A stretch of DNA of 64,000 nucleotides from CAYGUK01 sp964352985 (GCA_964352985.1 CAYGUK010000004.1:1-64000); one strand, 5' to 3'. Shown: positions 7,967 through 17,076, numbered from the stretch's first letter. A program made the numbers and translations. Notes: generated from the letters alone by a model not told the origin.

Positions 7967-10276
7967 TTAAGCTCTCATTTTTTTTGATTTACGTAATGTC
8001 TCTTCATCATCTTCATCCGAAGAATAATCTGTGTTATCAGTTGTAGCATATTGTGAATCTTGATGAAATGAAGTTTGCTTTTTAATCTCTGTAATTAAAG
8101 GTAAAAAATCGGATCCATCAATATTTAATTCCTCTAGAGTAAGATAAAACGATTCCCAAATATCATCAGTAGATGTTGAGTCTTCTTCTGCTTGATTATT
8201 ATCATCATTTATGGATTGAATATCACTATCACTCAAAATAATATCAATATCTAAACAATATCGCTTTTGATTAAAACATTTTAGCATTTGAACACAAAAT
8301 TGTTCTTCACGTTCTTGAGAATACAACTCATGACAATCTATATCACTGTTATCAATATCGATAAGGACGATACGTAAATAAAAACATTCTGTGAAATTTA
8401 ATTGCGATATACTAATTTTATTAAAGGTTTCCATTCGTAATAACTTTGCTATTAAATTATAGTTATCACCATTATCTTGATATTGCTTTAAAACGTAAAA
8501 TGAGATGCTTAAATGTGATAATAAGGGATAATAAGAAAATATTGACCTTTTAGCTGGGAATTTTGCTCCTTTTTTTCTTTTTAGATAATCAATAAATGGG
8601 TTATAATGTTGTTCTAAGTTAGTCATGATATACGCAAGTTTACTATACGCATCTTCCGGATGAGTTTTAAATAAACTGTAAAAATAACCTTTTCTCCCAA
8701 ATGTAGCAAAGATGTTACTAATATTATTTATTATTATTTTTTCAGTCTCCGTTATATCAGTTTTCCCGCTTTTTTCGAAATAAAGAATAAAGCTAGCGAA
8801 TTTTTTTTCTAATATAGGTGTTGATTCTAGATCTTCGATAACTAAGCCTTGCATTATAGCTTGTATAATTACATCAACAAAGAATTTATGCTTATCCTTC
8901 GACTTCAAAACTAACTTTATTTTTTGTTTGATTCCTTCGGAAATAAAATCATATTGTTCTTTTAGTGTCGGATTTGAAGATAACACGCGAGATCTTGAAT
9001 CATTATCAGTTGAATCTTTCTGTGACGGAATTAATCTGTCTAAAATTCTCGGCGCAGAAGCTTGTTCTAGTCGAGAACCGAACAACGGTTTAAACGTATT
9101 ATTTAGCTTAATACTATCTTTGTCTCTAACTATTTCATACCTGATAAATTCACCTCTTTGTTGAGTCCGATATATCGCTAATAAATATCTAAATTCATCA
9201 GATTTTTGAATTATTAAGGCATCATAATGAGCACCATCATAAACTAAAAACACACTACAAATATTATTGTTTGCTTTTCCTTGTAAGCGAGACTGAAATT
9301 CTTCAAAATTATATATTTTCATTTGAGCATGTCGTTCAAAAACTATAAATGGACAGTTAAATAAATAATTAGCCATAACTGAAATTTCTAATTCCCCACC
9401 CCACATATTAGTTTTCGAAATCGATTTTATATACTCTCTCGGATTTGTTATTGAACTCCCCATATTGCTTAACATCGTTTCATTGAGATAGGTTTGCCAT
9501 AAGATATGTGATTCAGGTAACTGATTCAAAAATCCAGATAGGATATTTCTAAGTGTAAAAGCATTATATCTAAGCTCACTTATAACTAAACCTTCACTTA
9601 CCGCACTATATAAACACGAACCATCTGGCGCTATCAATACAAGCTTCATATCATGAATAATAGGATGACTAAGTGTTAAGACTGTATCTTCTGTCGTTTG
9701 CTGATTCTGTAATATTAACCATTCTACCCAAAGTAGAAAAAATTCTTGGCAAGCCTGAAGTGTCGTTTTAGATTCATGAAAATCGTTTCTTTTTAAATAA
9801 GACAAAAATAAAATCAATGGAACTTTATACTGGGAATGTGTGACTTTATTAAATAGCTGTTCGTAAAACTCTTTATAAAAAGCTTCATTGTCTGGTTGGT
9901 AATGAACAACAAATGCAGGTGCTAAAACTTCGCGAGCAAAATAACATAGTTGCATAAAATACTTTTGGACTATTGCGAAAGTTGAAATAATATTAAATAT
10001 TAATAATATATAATCTTTGAAATAAGGAAGACCAACTCGATCAGATAATAATTCTTTAAGTGAAGGGAGTTCGATTTCTACCCACTGTTTTCTAATTACA
10101 ATAAAAATTTCGTGGCAACACTGAACTTGATAATTTTTCAATTCAGATGGATTTTTTTCAGTTTTTTGTTTTTGATACAAATCAAAATTATGTTGAAATA
10201 TATTTTGAAGCTCACTGAAACAACTCTCTAATATTGAAGTTTTTTCATCATCATTTAAATCACTTAATTTTGGCAT
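7967..10276 (-). CDS. Large protein with an OTU-type cysteine protease domain
   Basis: This 769-residue protein contains an OTU domain at about residues 213-357. It has the nucleophile motif DGSCLYSA (D218, C221), the helix LRNILSGFL, the WGGELEISVMANYL segment (292-305) matching the WGD-x-x-E-x-x-A block of OTU proteases, and the catalytic histidine motif AHYDAL (H350). OTU enzymes cleave ubiquitin chains, so in a bacterium this suggests a protein delivered into eukaryotic host cells. The N-terminal 210 and C-terminal 400 residues match nothing I know; the C-terminus is acidic and then ends in a short basic KSKKMRA. There is no signal peptide or membrane segment. It lies between serC and cmk, with about 156 bases before it that contain a TATAAT hexamer (10323-10328, minus strand) and an imperfect inverted repeat. 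Secretion and activity are inferred. Confidence 0.8.
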   Translation of the reverse strand: MPKLSDLNDDEKTSILESCFSELQNIFQHNFDLYQKQKTEKNPSELKNYQVQCCHEIFIVIRKQWVEIELPSLKELLSDRVGLPYFKDYILLIFNIISTFAIVQKYFMQLCYFAREVLAPAFVVHYQPDNEAFYKEFYEQLFNKVTHSQYKVPLILFLSYLKRNDFHESKTTLQACQEFFLLWVEWLILQNQQTTEDTVLTLSHPIIHDMKLVLIAPDGSCLYSAVSEGLVISELRYNAFTLRNILSGFLNQLPESHILWQTYLNETMLSNMGSSITNPREYIKSISKTNMWGGELEISVMANYLFNCPFIVFERHAQMKIYNFEEFQSRLQGKANNNICSVFLVYDGAHYDALIIQKSDEFRYLLAIYRTQQRGEFIRYEIVRDKDSIKLNNTFKPLFGSRLEQASAPRILDRLIPSQKDSTDNDSRSRVLSSNPTLKEQYDFISEGIKQKIKLVLKSKDKHKFFVDVIIQAIMQGLVIEDLESTPILEKKFASFILYFEKSGKTDITETEKIIINNISNIFATFGRKGYFYSLFKTHPEDAYSKLAYIMTNLEQHYNPFIDYLKRKKGAKFPAKRSIFSYYPLLSHLSISFYVLKQYQDNGDNYNLIAKLLRMETFNKISISQLNFTECFYLRIVLIDIDNSDIDCHELYSQEREEQFCVQMLKCFNQKRYCLDIDIILSDSDIQSINDDNNQAEEDSTSTDDIWESFYLTLEELNIDGSDFLPLITEIKKQTSFHQDSQYATTDNTDYSSDEDDEETLRKSKKMRA

Positions 10277-10432
10277 AATTACAATATTTGTTGTTCGTTT
10301 TTATAAACGACAAATAGTATCTATTATATTTACAATGATTAAATGAATTTTTCTTTGGAGCACGAAGAAGAATTTTTTTGTCCTTTGTAATTTCAAATAA
10401 CTAACTAGAATAAATTTTGTAAAAAAAAGAAC

Positions 10433-11503
10433 TTATAATTTAAAAGATGACATAAAAGCAGCTAACGCTTTAACAGCCTCTAAACTAACACCATTATAAA
10501 TACTAGCCCGAATGCCACCTTTAACAGCATGCCCTTTTAAAAAATAAAGATTTTTTTGTTCAGCGAGATTTAAAAATTTTAATTCATCCTCGGGGGTAGG
10601 CAAATTAAAAGTAATATTCATACGTGAACGACATGATTGATCAACTTTAGATTGATAAATTGGATTATTATCTATGATATCATAAAGCATAGTTGATTTT
10701 TGATGATTTATCTTTTCCATAGCAGATACTCCACCCTGGCCTTTTAACCATCTCAATAACAGTAACGTAATATACCAAGGAAAAACTGGAGGCGTTACTA
10801 ATAATGAATTTAGTTGAATTTGTTTTTTATAGTCAAAAACTAAGGGCACAATTGCTTGTTGATCGACAAGATCTTTTCGAACGATAACAATGGTTAGTCC
10901 AGCTATTCCCGCATTTTTTTGACACCCAGCAAAAATCAAACCAAATCGACTAATATCAATCGGATAAGCTAAAAAGTTAGATGTCATGTCGCAAACTAAT
11001 GGTACATCATTAACATTAGGAGGTTGAAAAAACTCAATTCCTTCTATTGTTTCATTTCCGGTATAATAAAAATATTGTGCTTTTGGATTTAATTGCCAAG
11101 TCTCTATTGGTGGAATAGTTAACAAATCGCTTTCTTGATATTCAGCCACAACATTCACATTACCGTACTTTTGAGCTTCAATACTCGCGACTTTTGACCA
11201 AAATCCTGTTATAAGAAAATCTACATCTTGATTAGAACCTAATAAGTTCATTGGAATGGCTGAAAATTGTGCTCGCGCACTACTGGATAAAAATAAAATC
11301 CTATAATCTTCAGGAACCTTAAGTAATTCACGAAGTAACGATTCACTCTCATCAACTACATCCTGAAACATCGGCGTGCGATGTGAGACTTCCATTACTG
11401 AGTAACCGAGATTCTGCCAATTAAGTAATTCGGCTTGAGCTTGTTGCAAAACTTCTAAAGGTAAAGCAGCAGGTCCTGCGCTAAAATTATATACGCGTTC
11501 CAT
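10433..11503 (-). CDS. serC: Phosphoserine aminotransferase
   Basis: PLP enzyme making phosphoserine (serine synthesis) and used in pyridoxal phosphate synthesis. The start YNFSAGPAALPLEVL is the family signature. The PLP lysine is in FAGCQKNAGIAGLTIVIV (about residues 191-208), and the C-terminal GHAVKGGIRASIYNG substrate loop is present. The 356 residues are slightly short of the usual 360-362. It starts 2 bases after gyrA stops and is probably co-transcribed with it. The pheA/aroA genes that often follow serC are missing. Confidence 0.95.
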   Translation of the reverse strand: MERVYNFSAGPAALPLEVLQQAQAELLNWQNLGYSVMEVSHRTPMFQDVVDESESLLRELLKVPEDYRILFLSSSARAQFSAIPMNLLGSNQDVDFLITGFWSKVASIEAQKYGNVNVVAEYQESDLLTIPPIETWQLNPKAQYFYYTGNETIEGIEFFQPPNVNDVPLVCDMTSNFLAYPIDISRFGLIFAGCQKNAGIAGLTIVIVRKDLVDQQAIVPLVFDYKKQIQLNSLLVTPPVFPWYITLLLLRWLKGQGGVSAMEKINHQKSTMLYDIIDNNPIYQSKVDQSCRSRMNITFNLPTPEDELKFLNLAEQKNLYFLKGHAVKGGIRASIYNGVSLEAVKALAAFMSSFKL

Positions 11504-11505
11504 AA

Positions 11506-14064
11506 TTAATGCTCAGTGACCTCATCTTCTTCATCCAAATCATCCTCAACACGAGAAATATCAACTAAGTTTTCACCTTCAGATAAATTAATTAATCTTA
11601 CGCCTTGGGTATTACGACCGACCTTGGAGATTTCATCAACACGCGTTCTCACCATCGTACCATGATCGCTAATGAGCATCACTTCAAGACCAGGGAATAC
11701 TTGAACAGCACTTACAACAGGGCCATTTCTGTCTGTTACTTGTATAGAGATAACACCTTGGCCGCCGCGTCCCGAAACTCGATAATCTTCAAGTGGTGTG
11801 CGCTTACCATAACCATGTTGAGTACCGGTTAAAATTGAGCCACCTTCACATACAATTATTAAGCTAATGACGCTTTGACCTTCTTGCAATTTGATACCAC
11901 GAACACCATGGGCATTTCTACCCATTGAGCGCACAGTTTCTTCGTTAAATCGAATCACTTTGCCAGCATCACTAAATAACATGACATCATCATTGCCTTT
12001 CGTAATTGCAACACCGACTAACTCTTCTTTATCAGAAAGATTTATGGCGATTAAACCACTGGGTCGTTGACGAGAAAATTCTGTTAAAGGGACTTTTTTG
12101 ACAGTACCTTGTGAAGTAGCCATAAAAACATAGTGATCTTCAGTATATTCATTAATCGCCAATATTGTTGTGATATATTCGTTATGTGCTAAGGGTAATA
12201 AATTGATTATCGGTTTACCACGTGAAGTGCGCGAAGCTTGAGGAATTTGATAAGTCTTCAACCAGTAGACTTTTCCAGCACTTGAAAAACATAAAATGGT
12301 ATCATGCGTGCTAGCGATTAACATATTTTGAACGTAATCTTCGTCTTTAACGCTTGTCGCCGCTTTGCCGCGACCACCACGACGTTGCGCTTGATATTGA
12401 TCTAGTCCTTGTGATTTAACATAACCTTTGCGTGAAAGGGTCACAACCACATTTTCATCAACAATTAAATCTTCTAAAGTTAAATCTTGTTTACTACTGT
12501 GAATTTCAGTTCTTCTAGGATCTGCAAACTGTTTTTTGACATCAAGTAATTCTTCAGTCATCACTTCCATTAAACGTTTAGGTGACGCTAAAATCCCAAG
12601 TAATGCCTCAATTTCATTTAACAATTGTTTATATTCTTGAATAATTTTATCTTGTTCTAACCCTGTTAAGCGGTGCAAGCGCAAATCTAAAATCGCTTGT
12701 GCTTGAACAGGTGATAAACGATATTCGTTATCATGTAACCCAAACATGCTATCTAAATCTTCAGGTCGACAAACGTCACTTCCGGCTCGGGATAACATAT
12801 CAGCGACTAAACCAGCTTGCCAAGTTTTTGCTAATAGTTTAGATTTTGCTTCGTTAGGTGTCGGTGATGCTTTGATTAACGTAATCATTTCATCGATATT
12901 TACTAAAGCAACGCCTAATCCCTCTAAAATATGAGCGCGTTCTCTTGCTTTACGTAATTCAAATACCGTTCGTCTAGTAATCACTTCTTGACGATGACCG
13001 ATAAAAGCATCTAACAGTTGTTTTAAATTTAAAGTTTTGGGTTGACCATCTTGAAGCGCAACAATATTAATCCCAAAAACACTTTCCATTTGAGTTTGTG
13101 AAAATAAATTATTTAAAATTATTTCCGCATTTTCACCTCGACGAATTTCAATAACGACTCGCATTCCAGATTTATCTGATTCATCACGGAGATTAGAGAT
13201 ACCTTCAATTCTTTTATCTTTCACAAGTTCTGCAATTTTTTCTATTAACTTTGCTTTATTAACTTGATAGGGTAGCTCATGAATAATAATTGCTTGCTTT
13301 TTTGATTTTTCATCAGTTTCAATTTCTGTGCGTGCTCGAACATATATACGACCACGCCCAGTACGATAGGCTTCAACAATACCTGCTCGTCCATTAATGA
13401 TACCAGCTGTGGGAAAATCAGGGCCGGGAATATAATCAAATAATTTATTAATCTCGATATCAGGATTTTGAATGATTGCTATACAACCATCAATTACTTC
13501 ACCTAAATTATGAGGTGGAATATTTGTTGCCATCCCAACTGCAATGCCAGATGAACCATTGACTAATAAATTGGGAATACGAGTTGGTAAAACACGAGGG
13601 ACAAATTCGGTGCCATCATAGTTTGCATCAAAATCAACCGTATCTTTCTCAAGATCAGCTAATAAACTATGAGTTATTTTTGCCATTCGAACTTCGGTAT
13701 AACGCATTGCCGCAGGAGAATCACCATCAACTGATCCAAAGTTTCCTTGACCATCAACTAACATGTAACGCATAGTAAAAGGCTGAGCCATGCGAACAAT
13801 AGTATCGTAAACTGCACCTTCACCATGAGGATGATATTTACCAATCACATCACCAACTACCCTCGCCGATTTTTTGTGAGGCTTATTTGCTTCATTTCCC
13901 AAAACATGCATTGCGAACAAGACACGTCGATGTACTGGCTTTAAACCATCACATACACTAGGTAAGGCTCTCCCGACAATTACACTCATAGCATAATCTA
14001 AATAGGATTGTTTTAATTCTTCCTCAATTGTGACTTGAGTTATTTCTTTTGCCATATTACTCAT
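11506..14064 (-). CDS. gyrA: DNA gyrase subunit A
   Basis: Breaks and rejoins DNA to introduce negative supercoils together with GyrB. The winged-helix/tower core (residues 1-520) includes the active-site tyrosine in AAMRYTEVRM. The C-terminal beta-pinwheel carries the gyrase-specific GyrA box QRRGGRGK, which separates it from ParC. It has 852 residues against 875 in E. coli, and an acidic tail EEDEVTEH. In the quinolone-resistance region the sequence is HPHGEGAVYD: residue 82 is Glu and residue 83 is Gly, where E. coli has Asp82 and Ser83. Translation could begin at Met1 or Met4. Confidence 0.97.
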   Translation of the reverse strand: MSNMAKEITQVTIEEELKQSYLDYAMSVIVGRALPSVCDGLKPVHRRVLFAMHVLGNEANKPHKKSARVVGDVIGKYHPHGEGAVYDTIVRMAQPFTMRYMLVDGQGNFGSVDGDSPAAMRYTEVRMAKITHSLLADLEKDTVDFDANYDGTEFVPRVLPTRIPNLLVNGSSGIAVGMATNIPPHNLGEVIDGCIAIIQNPDIEINKLFDYIPGPDFPTAGIINGRAGIVEAYRTGRGRIYVRARTEIETDEKSKKQAIIIHELPYQVNKAKLIEKIAELVKDKRIEGISNLRDESDKSGMRVVIEIRRGENAEIILNNLFSQTQMESVFGINIVALQDGQPKTLNLKQLLDAFIGHRQEVITRRTVFELRKARERAHILEGLGVALVNIDEMITLIKASPTPNEAKSKLLAKTWQAGLVADMLSRAGSDVCRPEDLDSMFGLHDNEYRLSPVQAQAILDLRLHRLTGLEQDKIIQEYKQLLNEIEALLGILASPKRLMEVMTEELLDVKKQFADPRRTEIHSSKQDLTLEDLIVDENVVVTLSRKGYVKSQGLDQYQAQRRGGRGKAATSVKDEDYVQNMLIASTHDTILCFSSAGKVYWLKTYQIPQASRTSRGKPIINLLPLAHNEYITTILAINEYTEDHYVFMATSQGTVKKVPLTEFSRQRPSGLIAINLSDKEELVGVAITKGNDDVMLFSDAGKVIRFNEETVRSMGRNAHGVRGIKLQEGQSVISLIIVCEGGSILTGTQHGYGKRTPLEDYRVSGRGGQGVISIQVTDRNGPVVSAVQVFPGLEVMLISDHGTMVRTRVDEISKVGRNTQGVRLINLSEGENLVDISRVEDDLDEEDEVTEH

Positions 14065-14278
14065 CTTGTCTTTAAACTACCCTTTATTTGGCCAATCCTC
14101 ATATTTTAACATACTTCCTCATGAGACGCCCATATTTTCGCTGTGGTTTAATTTGAGGATTCAGTATATTTTTTTAACAATCACTATTTCATCTCTTGAA
14201 AAGAAATAAATCAAATAAAAATATAATGTATGTATTTATTGTCATTTTCTCTTTTTAACATCCTTCAGATATTTTGTC

Positions 14279-14284
14279 TATAAT
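14279..14284 (+). promoter_or_regulatory. Candidate -10 box for the Tudor-knot/ankyrin gene
   Basis: A perfect TATAAT lies 41 bases before the ATG at 14325. No good -35 hexamer is found at 16-18 bases spacing. It overlaps an upstream in-frame TTG (14274), which argues against that codon as start. Confidence 0.4.
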
Positions 14285-14324
14285 AAAGATGGTGTTAATT
14301 CAGTTAGCAGCCAACGGAGCAAGC

Positions 14325-15710
14325 ATGATGACAAAATATTTATATTTTCTCTTTAGCATTTTGTTACTCACCTATTCTTTTGTAACTTATGCGAAAAAGG
14401 CAACTACTTTACAGGTGGGCGACAAGGTACTAGTGGAGTGGCAACAAAAATGGTATCCAGCTGAGATTGTTGCAAAGGGAAAATATAAATGGAAAATTCA
14501 TTATGATGGTTATAGTAATAGTTGGGACGAGTGGGTAGATGAACAGCGTATAAAGCCTCAAGTTAAAACCCAAAATTCTCAACAATCTTCATCTTTACAA
14601 AAAAACTTTTTATTAGAAGAAATTGTTGAAGTAAAGTGGCATGGTTATTGGTATCCGGCAAAAATATTAAGAAAAGATAAGGTAGATCAGTTTTATATTC
14701 ATTTTATTGGTATGAGTGATCAATGGAATGAATGGGTTGGATTTGATCGTATCCGAAAAAAACAAGCAAGCCAATCTGAAAATAAAAAATCAACAACTTC
14801 AACAAATGAATATCAATATAAAAAAGGTGAAACTGTTAAAGTAAAATGGAAAAATGCTTGGTATCGAGCGAAAATTATCGAAACTAAAAATGAAGCATGG
14901 AAAGTTCATTTCATAGGTTATTCAAATAAGTGGGATCAATGGGTTACTCGTCACCGTATTCGGACAAATGATTTTCGCAGACCTCAATACGAGCCTGTTA
15001 TACACTCACACAAATTAGATTTAGGATTAAATCAAATTGTTATAGCTGAATGGAATGGTAAATGGTTTCCTGCGAAAGTAATCGAAAAAAGTTCAGACAA
15101 ATGGAAGGTGCATTACATAGGCTATGATAATTATTGGAATGAATGGCTAGATAGTGGTCGAATACAAATTATTGGTAAAACAAGTGTTCAATCAAAAAAT
15201 AAATTAAATCCCCAAATTAAACAATTTTTTCAAGCTGCCAAAAATAATAATCTTCAAGAATTAGAATATTTAATAAATCAGGGCATAAAAATTGATAGCA
15301 AAAATCTACAAGGCGCAACAATTTTGCATATTGCGGTTAAAAATAAAAATCAACCTTTAGTTGCTTTTATATTAGCGCAAGGTGCCGATATTAATCATCA
15401 AGATGCGCACTCGCAAACAGCATTAATGTGGGCAGCTAGTCTTTGGGATTGGAACTTAGTGAAGTATTTATTAAAAAATAACGCTAACCCTAATTTGGGA
15501 CGATCAGCTCTTTATTATGCAATTCAATCTGGCCAAGTTGAAATTGTAAAATTATTTATTGCAAAAGGTATTAATGTCAATCATGAACTCGTACCAGGTC
15601 TAACACCATTACAACTTGCTGAAAATTTTCATCAAAAAAATATTATTCATTTGTTGATAGATGCTGGCGCTATTAATACTAAACAATTAGAACACAATAT
15701 AAAAAAATAA
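14325..15710 (+). CDS. Exported protein with four Tudor-knot repeats and ankyrin repeats
   Basis: I take the ATG at 14325 as start because GGAG lies 8 bases upstream and a signal peptide follows directly (residues 1-23, TYA then KK). An upstream in-frame TTG at 14274 overlaps a TATAAT box. The 461-residue protein has four copies of a barrel of about 47 residues (30-77, 97-144, 167-213, 234-281). Each has the pattern V-x-V-x-W-x-x-x-WYPAKI, then WKVHYIGY, then WNEWV and R-I. This matches the Tudor-knot/chromo-barrel type. From about 296 to 455 there are four to five ankyrin repeats (for example GATILHIAVKNKNQPLVAFI, then TPLQLAENFHQKNIIHLLID). Both modules bind proteins or nucleic acid in eukaryotes. 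The combination with a signal peptide suggests a periplasmic, surface or secreted protein. Its function is unknown. Confidence 0.85.
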   Translation: MMTKYLYFLFSILLLTYSFVTYAKKATTLQVGDKVLVEWQQKWYPAEIVAKGKYKWKIHYDGYSNSWDEWVDEQRIKPQVKTQNSQQSSSLQKNFLLEEIVEVKWHGYWYPAKILRKDKVDQFYIHFIGMSDQWNEWVGFDRIRKKQASQSENKKSTTSTNEYQYKKGETVKVKWKNAWYRAKIIETKNEAWKVHFIGYSNKWDQWVTRHRIRTNDFRRPQYEPVIHSHKLDLGLNQIVIAEWNGKWFPAKVIEKSSDKWKVHYIGYDNYWNEWLDSGRIQIIGKTSVQSKNKLNPQIKQFFQAAKNNNLQELEYLINQGIKIDSKNLQGATILHIAVKNKNQPLVAFILAQGADINHQDAHSQTALMWAASLWDWNLVKYLLKNNANPNLGRSALYYAIQSGQVEIVKLFIAKGINVNHELVPGLTPLQLAENFHQKNIIHLLIDAGAINTKQLEHNIKK

Positions 15711-15717
15711 TTCATAT

Positions 15718-15742
15718 ATTAAATGAAACTAATTCATTTAAT
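15718..15742. terminator. AT-rich hairpin between convergent genes
   Basis: A 10-bp stem (ATTAAATGAA / TTCATTTAAT, loop ACTAA) follows the + gene and overlaps the sodC stop codon. It is A/T-rich and weak. Confidence 0.35.
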
Positions 15743-16237
15743 GACACCACAAGCCAATCGTGGTCCACCACCACCTAGTTTTTGAGGTTTATCAGAATAA
15801 TTGTCACCATACAAATGAATCATCAAACTATGCCCTTTTACCATCGCTAACGTTAATTTTGGCGCGACTATAGGCGTTGAATCTTCACCCTTTTTATTAA
15901 TGTAAAGAACAGGCAAATCACCAAGATGCCCATTAACATTATAAGGTCCTAAATGCTGATTCGTTTTTGTTGGATCTAAATGTCCGCCGGCACTTAGACC
16001 TTCTTGACCACAATCAGGATGAACGTGAACATGAAATCCATGTAACCCAGGAGGTAAGTCTTTAAGATGCGGTATAATCATTAAACCAAAATGGCTATTT
16101 TCTAAAGTAATAGATCCTACTGATTTATTATGGTCATGCTGGGTGACAATTCTCATTGACACATTAATCGTCGAATTAGCTTTCGATAATGTAATTAAAC
16201 TAAGACTTAAAATAATAAAGATTATTAAATTTTTCAT
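15734..16237 (-). CDS. sodC: Periplasmic Cu/Zn superoxide dismutase
   Basis: Converts superoxide to hydrogen peroxide and oxygen in the periplasm, often as protection against host or external oxidants. A signal peptide covers about residues 1-20. The copper ligands in GFHVHVHPDCG, the zinc-loop GGHLDPTKTNQHLGPYNVNGHLGDLP and the final LMIHLYGDNYSDKPQKLGGGGPRLACGVI are intact, including both disulfide cysteines. The 167 residues fit the bacterial family. A 13-bp hairpin at 16251-16283 separates it from the lipoprotein gene upstream. Confidence 0.95.
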   Translation of the reverse strand: MKNLIIFIILSLSLITLSKANSTINVSMRIVTQHDHNKSVGSITLENSHFGLMIIPHLKDLPPGLHGFHVHVHPDCGQEGLSAGGHLDPTKTNQHLGPYNVNGHLGDLPVLYINKKGEDSTPIVAPKLTLAMVKGHSLMIHLYGDNYSDKPQKLGGGGPRLACGVIK

Positions 16238-16250
16238 ACTTTACCCAACA

Positions 16251-16283
16251 TAATAAACCTCTATTTTTGTTAGAGGTTTATTA
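16251..16283 (-). terminator. Strong hairpin between lipoprotein gene and sodC
   Basis: A perfect 13-bp stem (TAATAAACCTCTA / TAGAGGTTTATTA) with a 7-base loop starts 20 bases past the lipoprotein stop. It probably terminates that transcript, so sodC would need its own promoter in the short gap that remains. A T-run after the stem is lacking. Confidence 0.55.
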
Positions 16284-16303
16284 TTTCTGATATTTAATTA
16301 AAA

Positions 16304-16921
16304 CTAAATTTCTGTTGTACCCGGTTTTGATTGGTTAGATTTTAGTTTCTGAACATTCTTTACTTGAGTTTTTTCTTTTGTCGTTGATATTGTTGTCTGA
16401 TGTTGAGCTTTACTCTTATGTTCAAATTTATATTTGTGCTTTAATCCATTATTTTTTTCTGATACGTAAACCCGGAATGAATCTAGTGTCATTTGAGCCT
16501 TATCTTTGCGTTGCAAAACGCCTTGCTCAAATGAACTTACATCATGTCCTGGTTTAGTTGCATTTTTATTTTGTTTGCTGGATTGATTATAGTTACCAAA
16601 AGAACTCGGTGGCGCTTTTTTAATTTTATATTGTCCAGTCGGATAGGTTGCATTTGGATTATAATTCGGTTGTGTTGAGGGTTGATTGTTCCCCCCATAA
16701 GGACGATAGACTTGGCCTTGAGGAGTTTGATGCATGTGTTGTTGGTGTGGGGAGTTTTCATTTTGATACATGTGATCTGGTGATAAATTCTCTAAATGTG
16801 CAGGCCGATTAACATCTGGCACTACATCCGTCGCAGAACCTCTCGTGCCCCAAATATCTTGTAACGAGCTACAACCACAAAGGACCATAGCCATACCAAT
16901 TATGATTAACCAATTTCTCAT
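16304..16921 (-). CDS. Hypothetical lipoprotein, low-complexity
   Basis: A lipoprotein signal peptide is clear: hydrophobic residues 5-14, then lipobox L-C-G-C with the lipidated Cys17. Ser at +2 favours sorting to the outer membrane. The 205-residue chain is otherwise hydrophilic. Residues about 50-105 are rich in Asn, Gln, Pro, Tyr and His (YRPYGGNNQPSTQPNYNPN). The last 60 are Lys/Gln/Thr-rich and basic. No known domain is visible. The basic tail could contact peptidoglycan, LPS or nucleic acid; that is a guess. It is flanked by a hairpin downstream. Confidence 0.7.
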   Translation of the reverse strand: MRNWLIIIGMAMVLCGCSSLQDIWGTRGSATDVVPDVNRPAHLENLSPDHMYQNENSPHQQHMHQTPQGQVYRPYGGNNQPSTQPNYNPNATYPTGQYKIKKAPPSSFGNYNQSSKQNKNATKPGHDVSSFEQGVLQRKDKAQMTLDSFRVYVSEKNNGLKHKYKFEHKSKAQHQTTISTTKEKTQVKNVQKLKSNQSKPGTTEI

Positions 16922-17076
16922 TTTCTATCCCTACCCTTTAATTAATGATAACTATCAGTTTGATTGTATAACATCTTGTTTCCAAAGCTAAGACCTAATT
17001 CAAAATAAAGTCTAGATTGTTTAATCATTCTGTCTTAGACTATAGTTTTATTGCTGTTCTCGAGGAAGTTGACAAT

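Noticed and set aside
14274..14324. Longer N-terminus of the Tudor-knot protein from a TTG
   Set aside because: It overlaps a TATAAT box, lacks a ribosome-binding site and would put 17 residues before the signal peptide.
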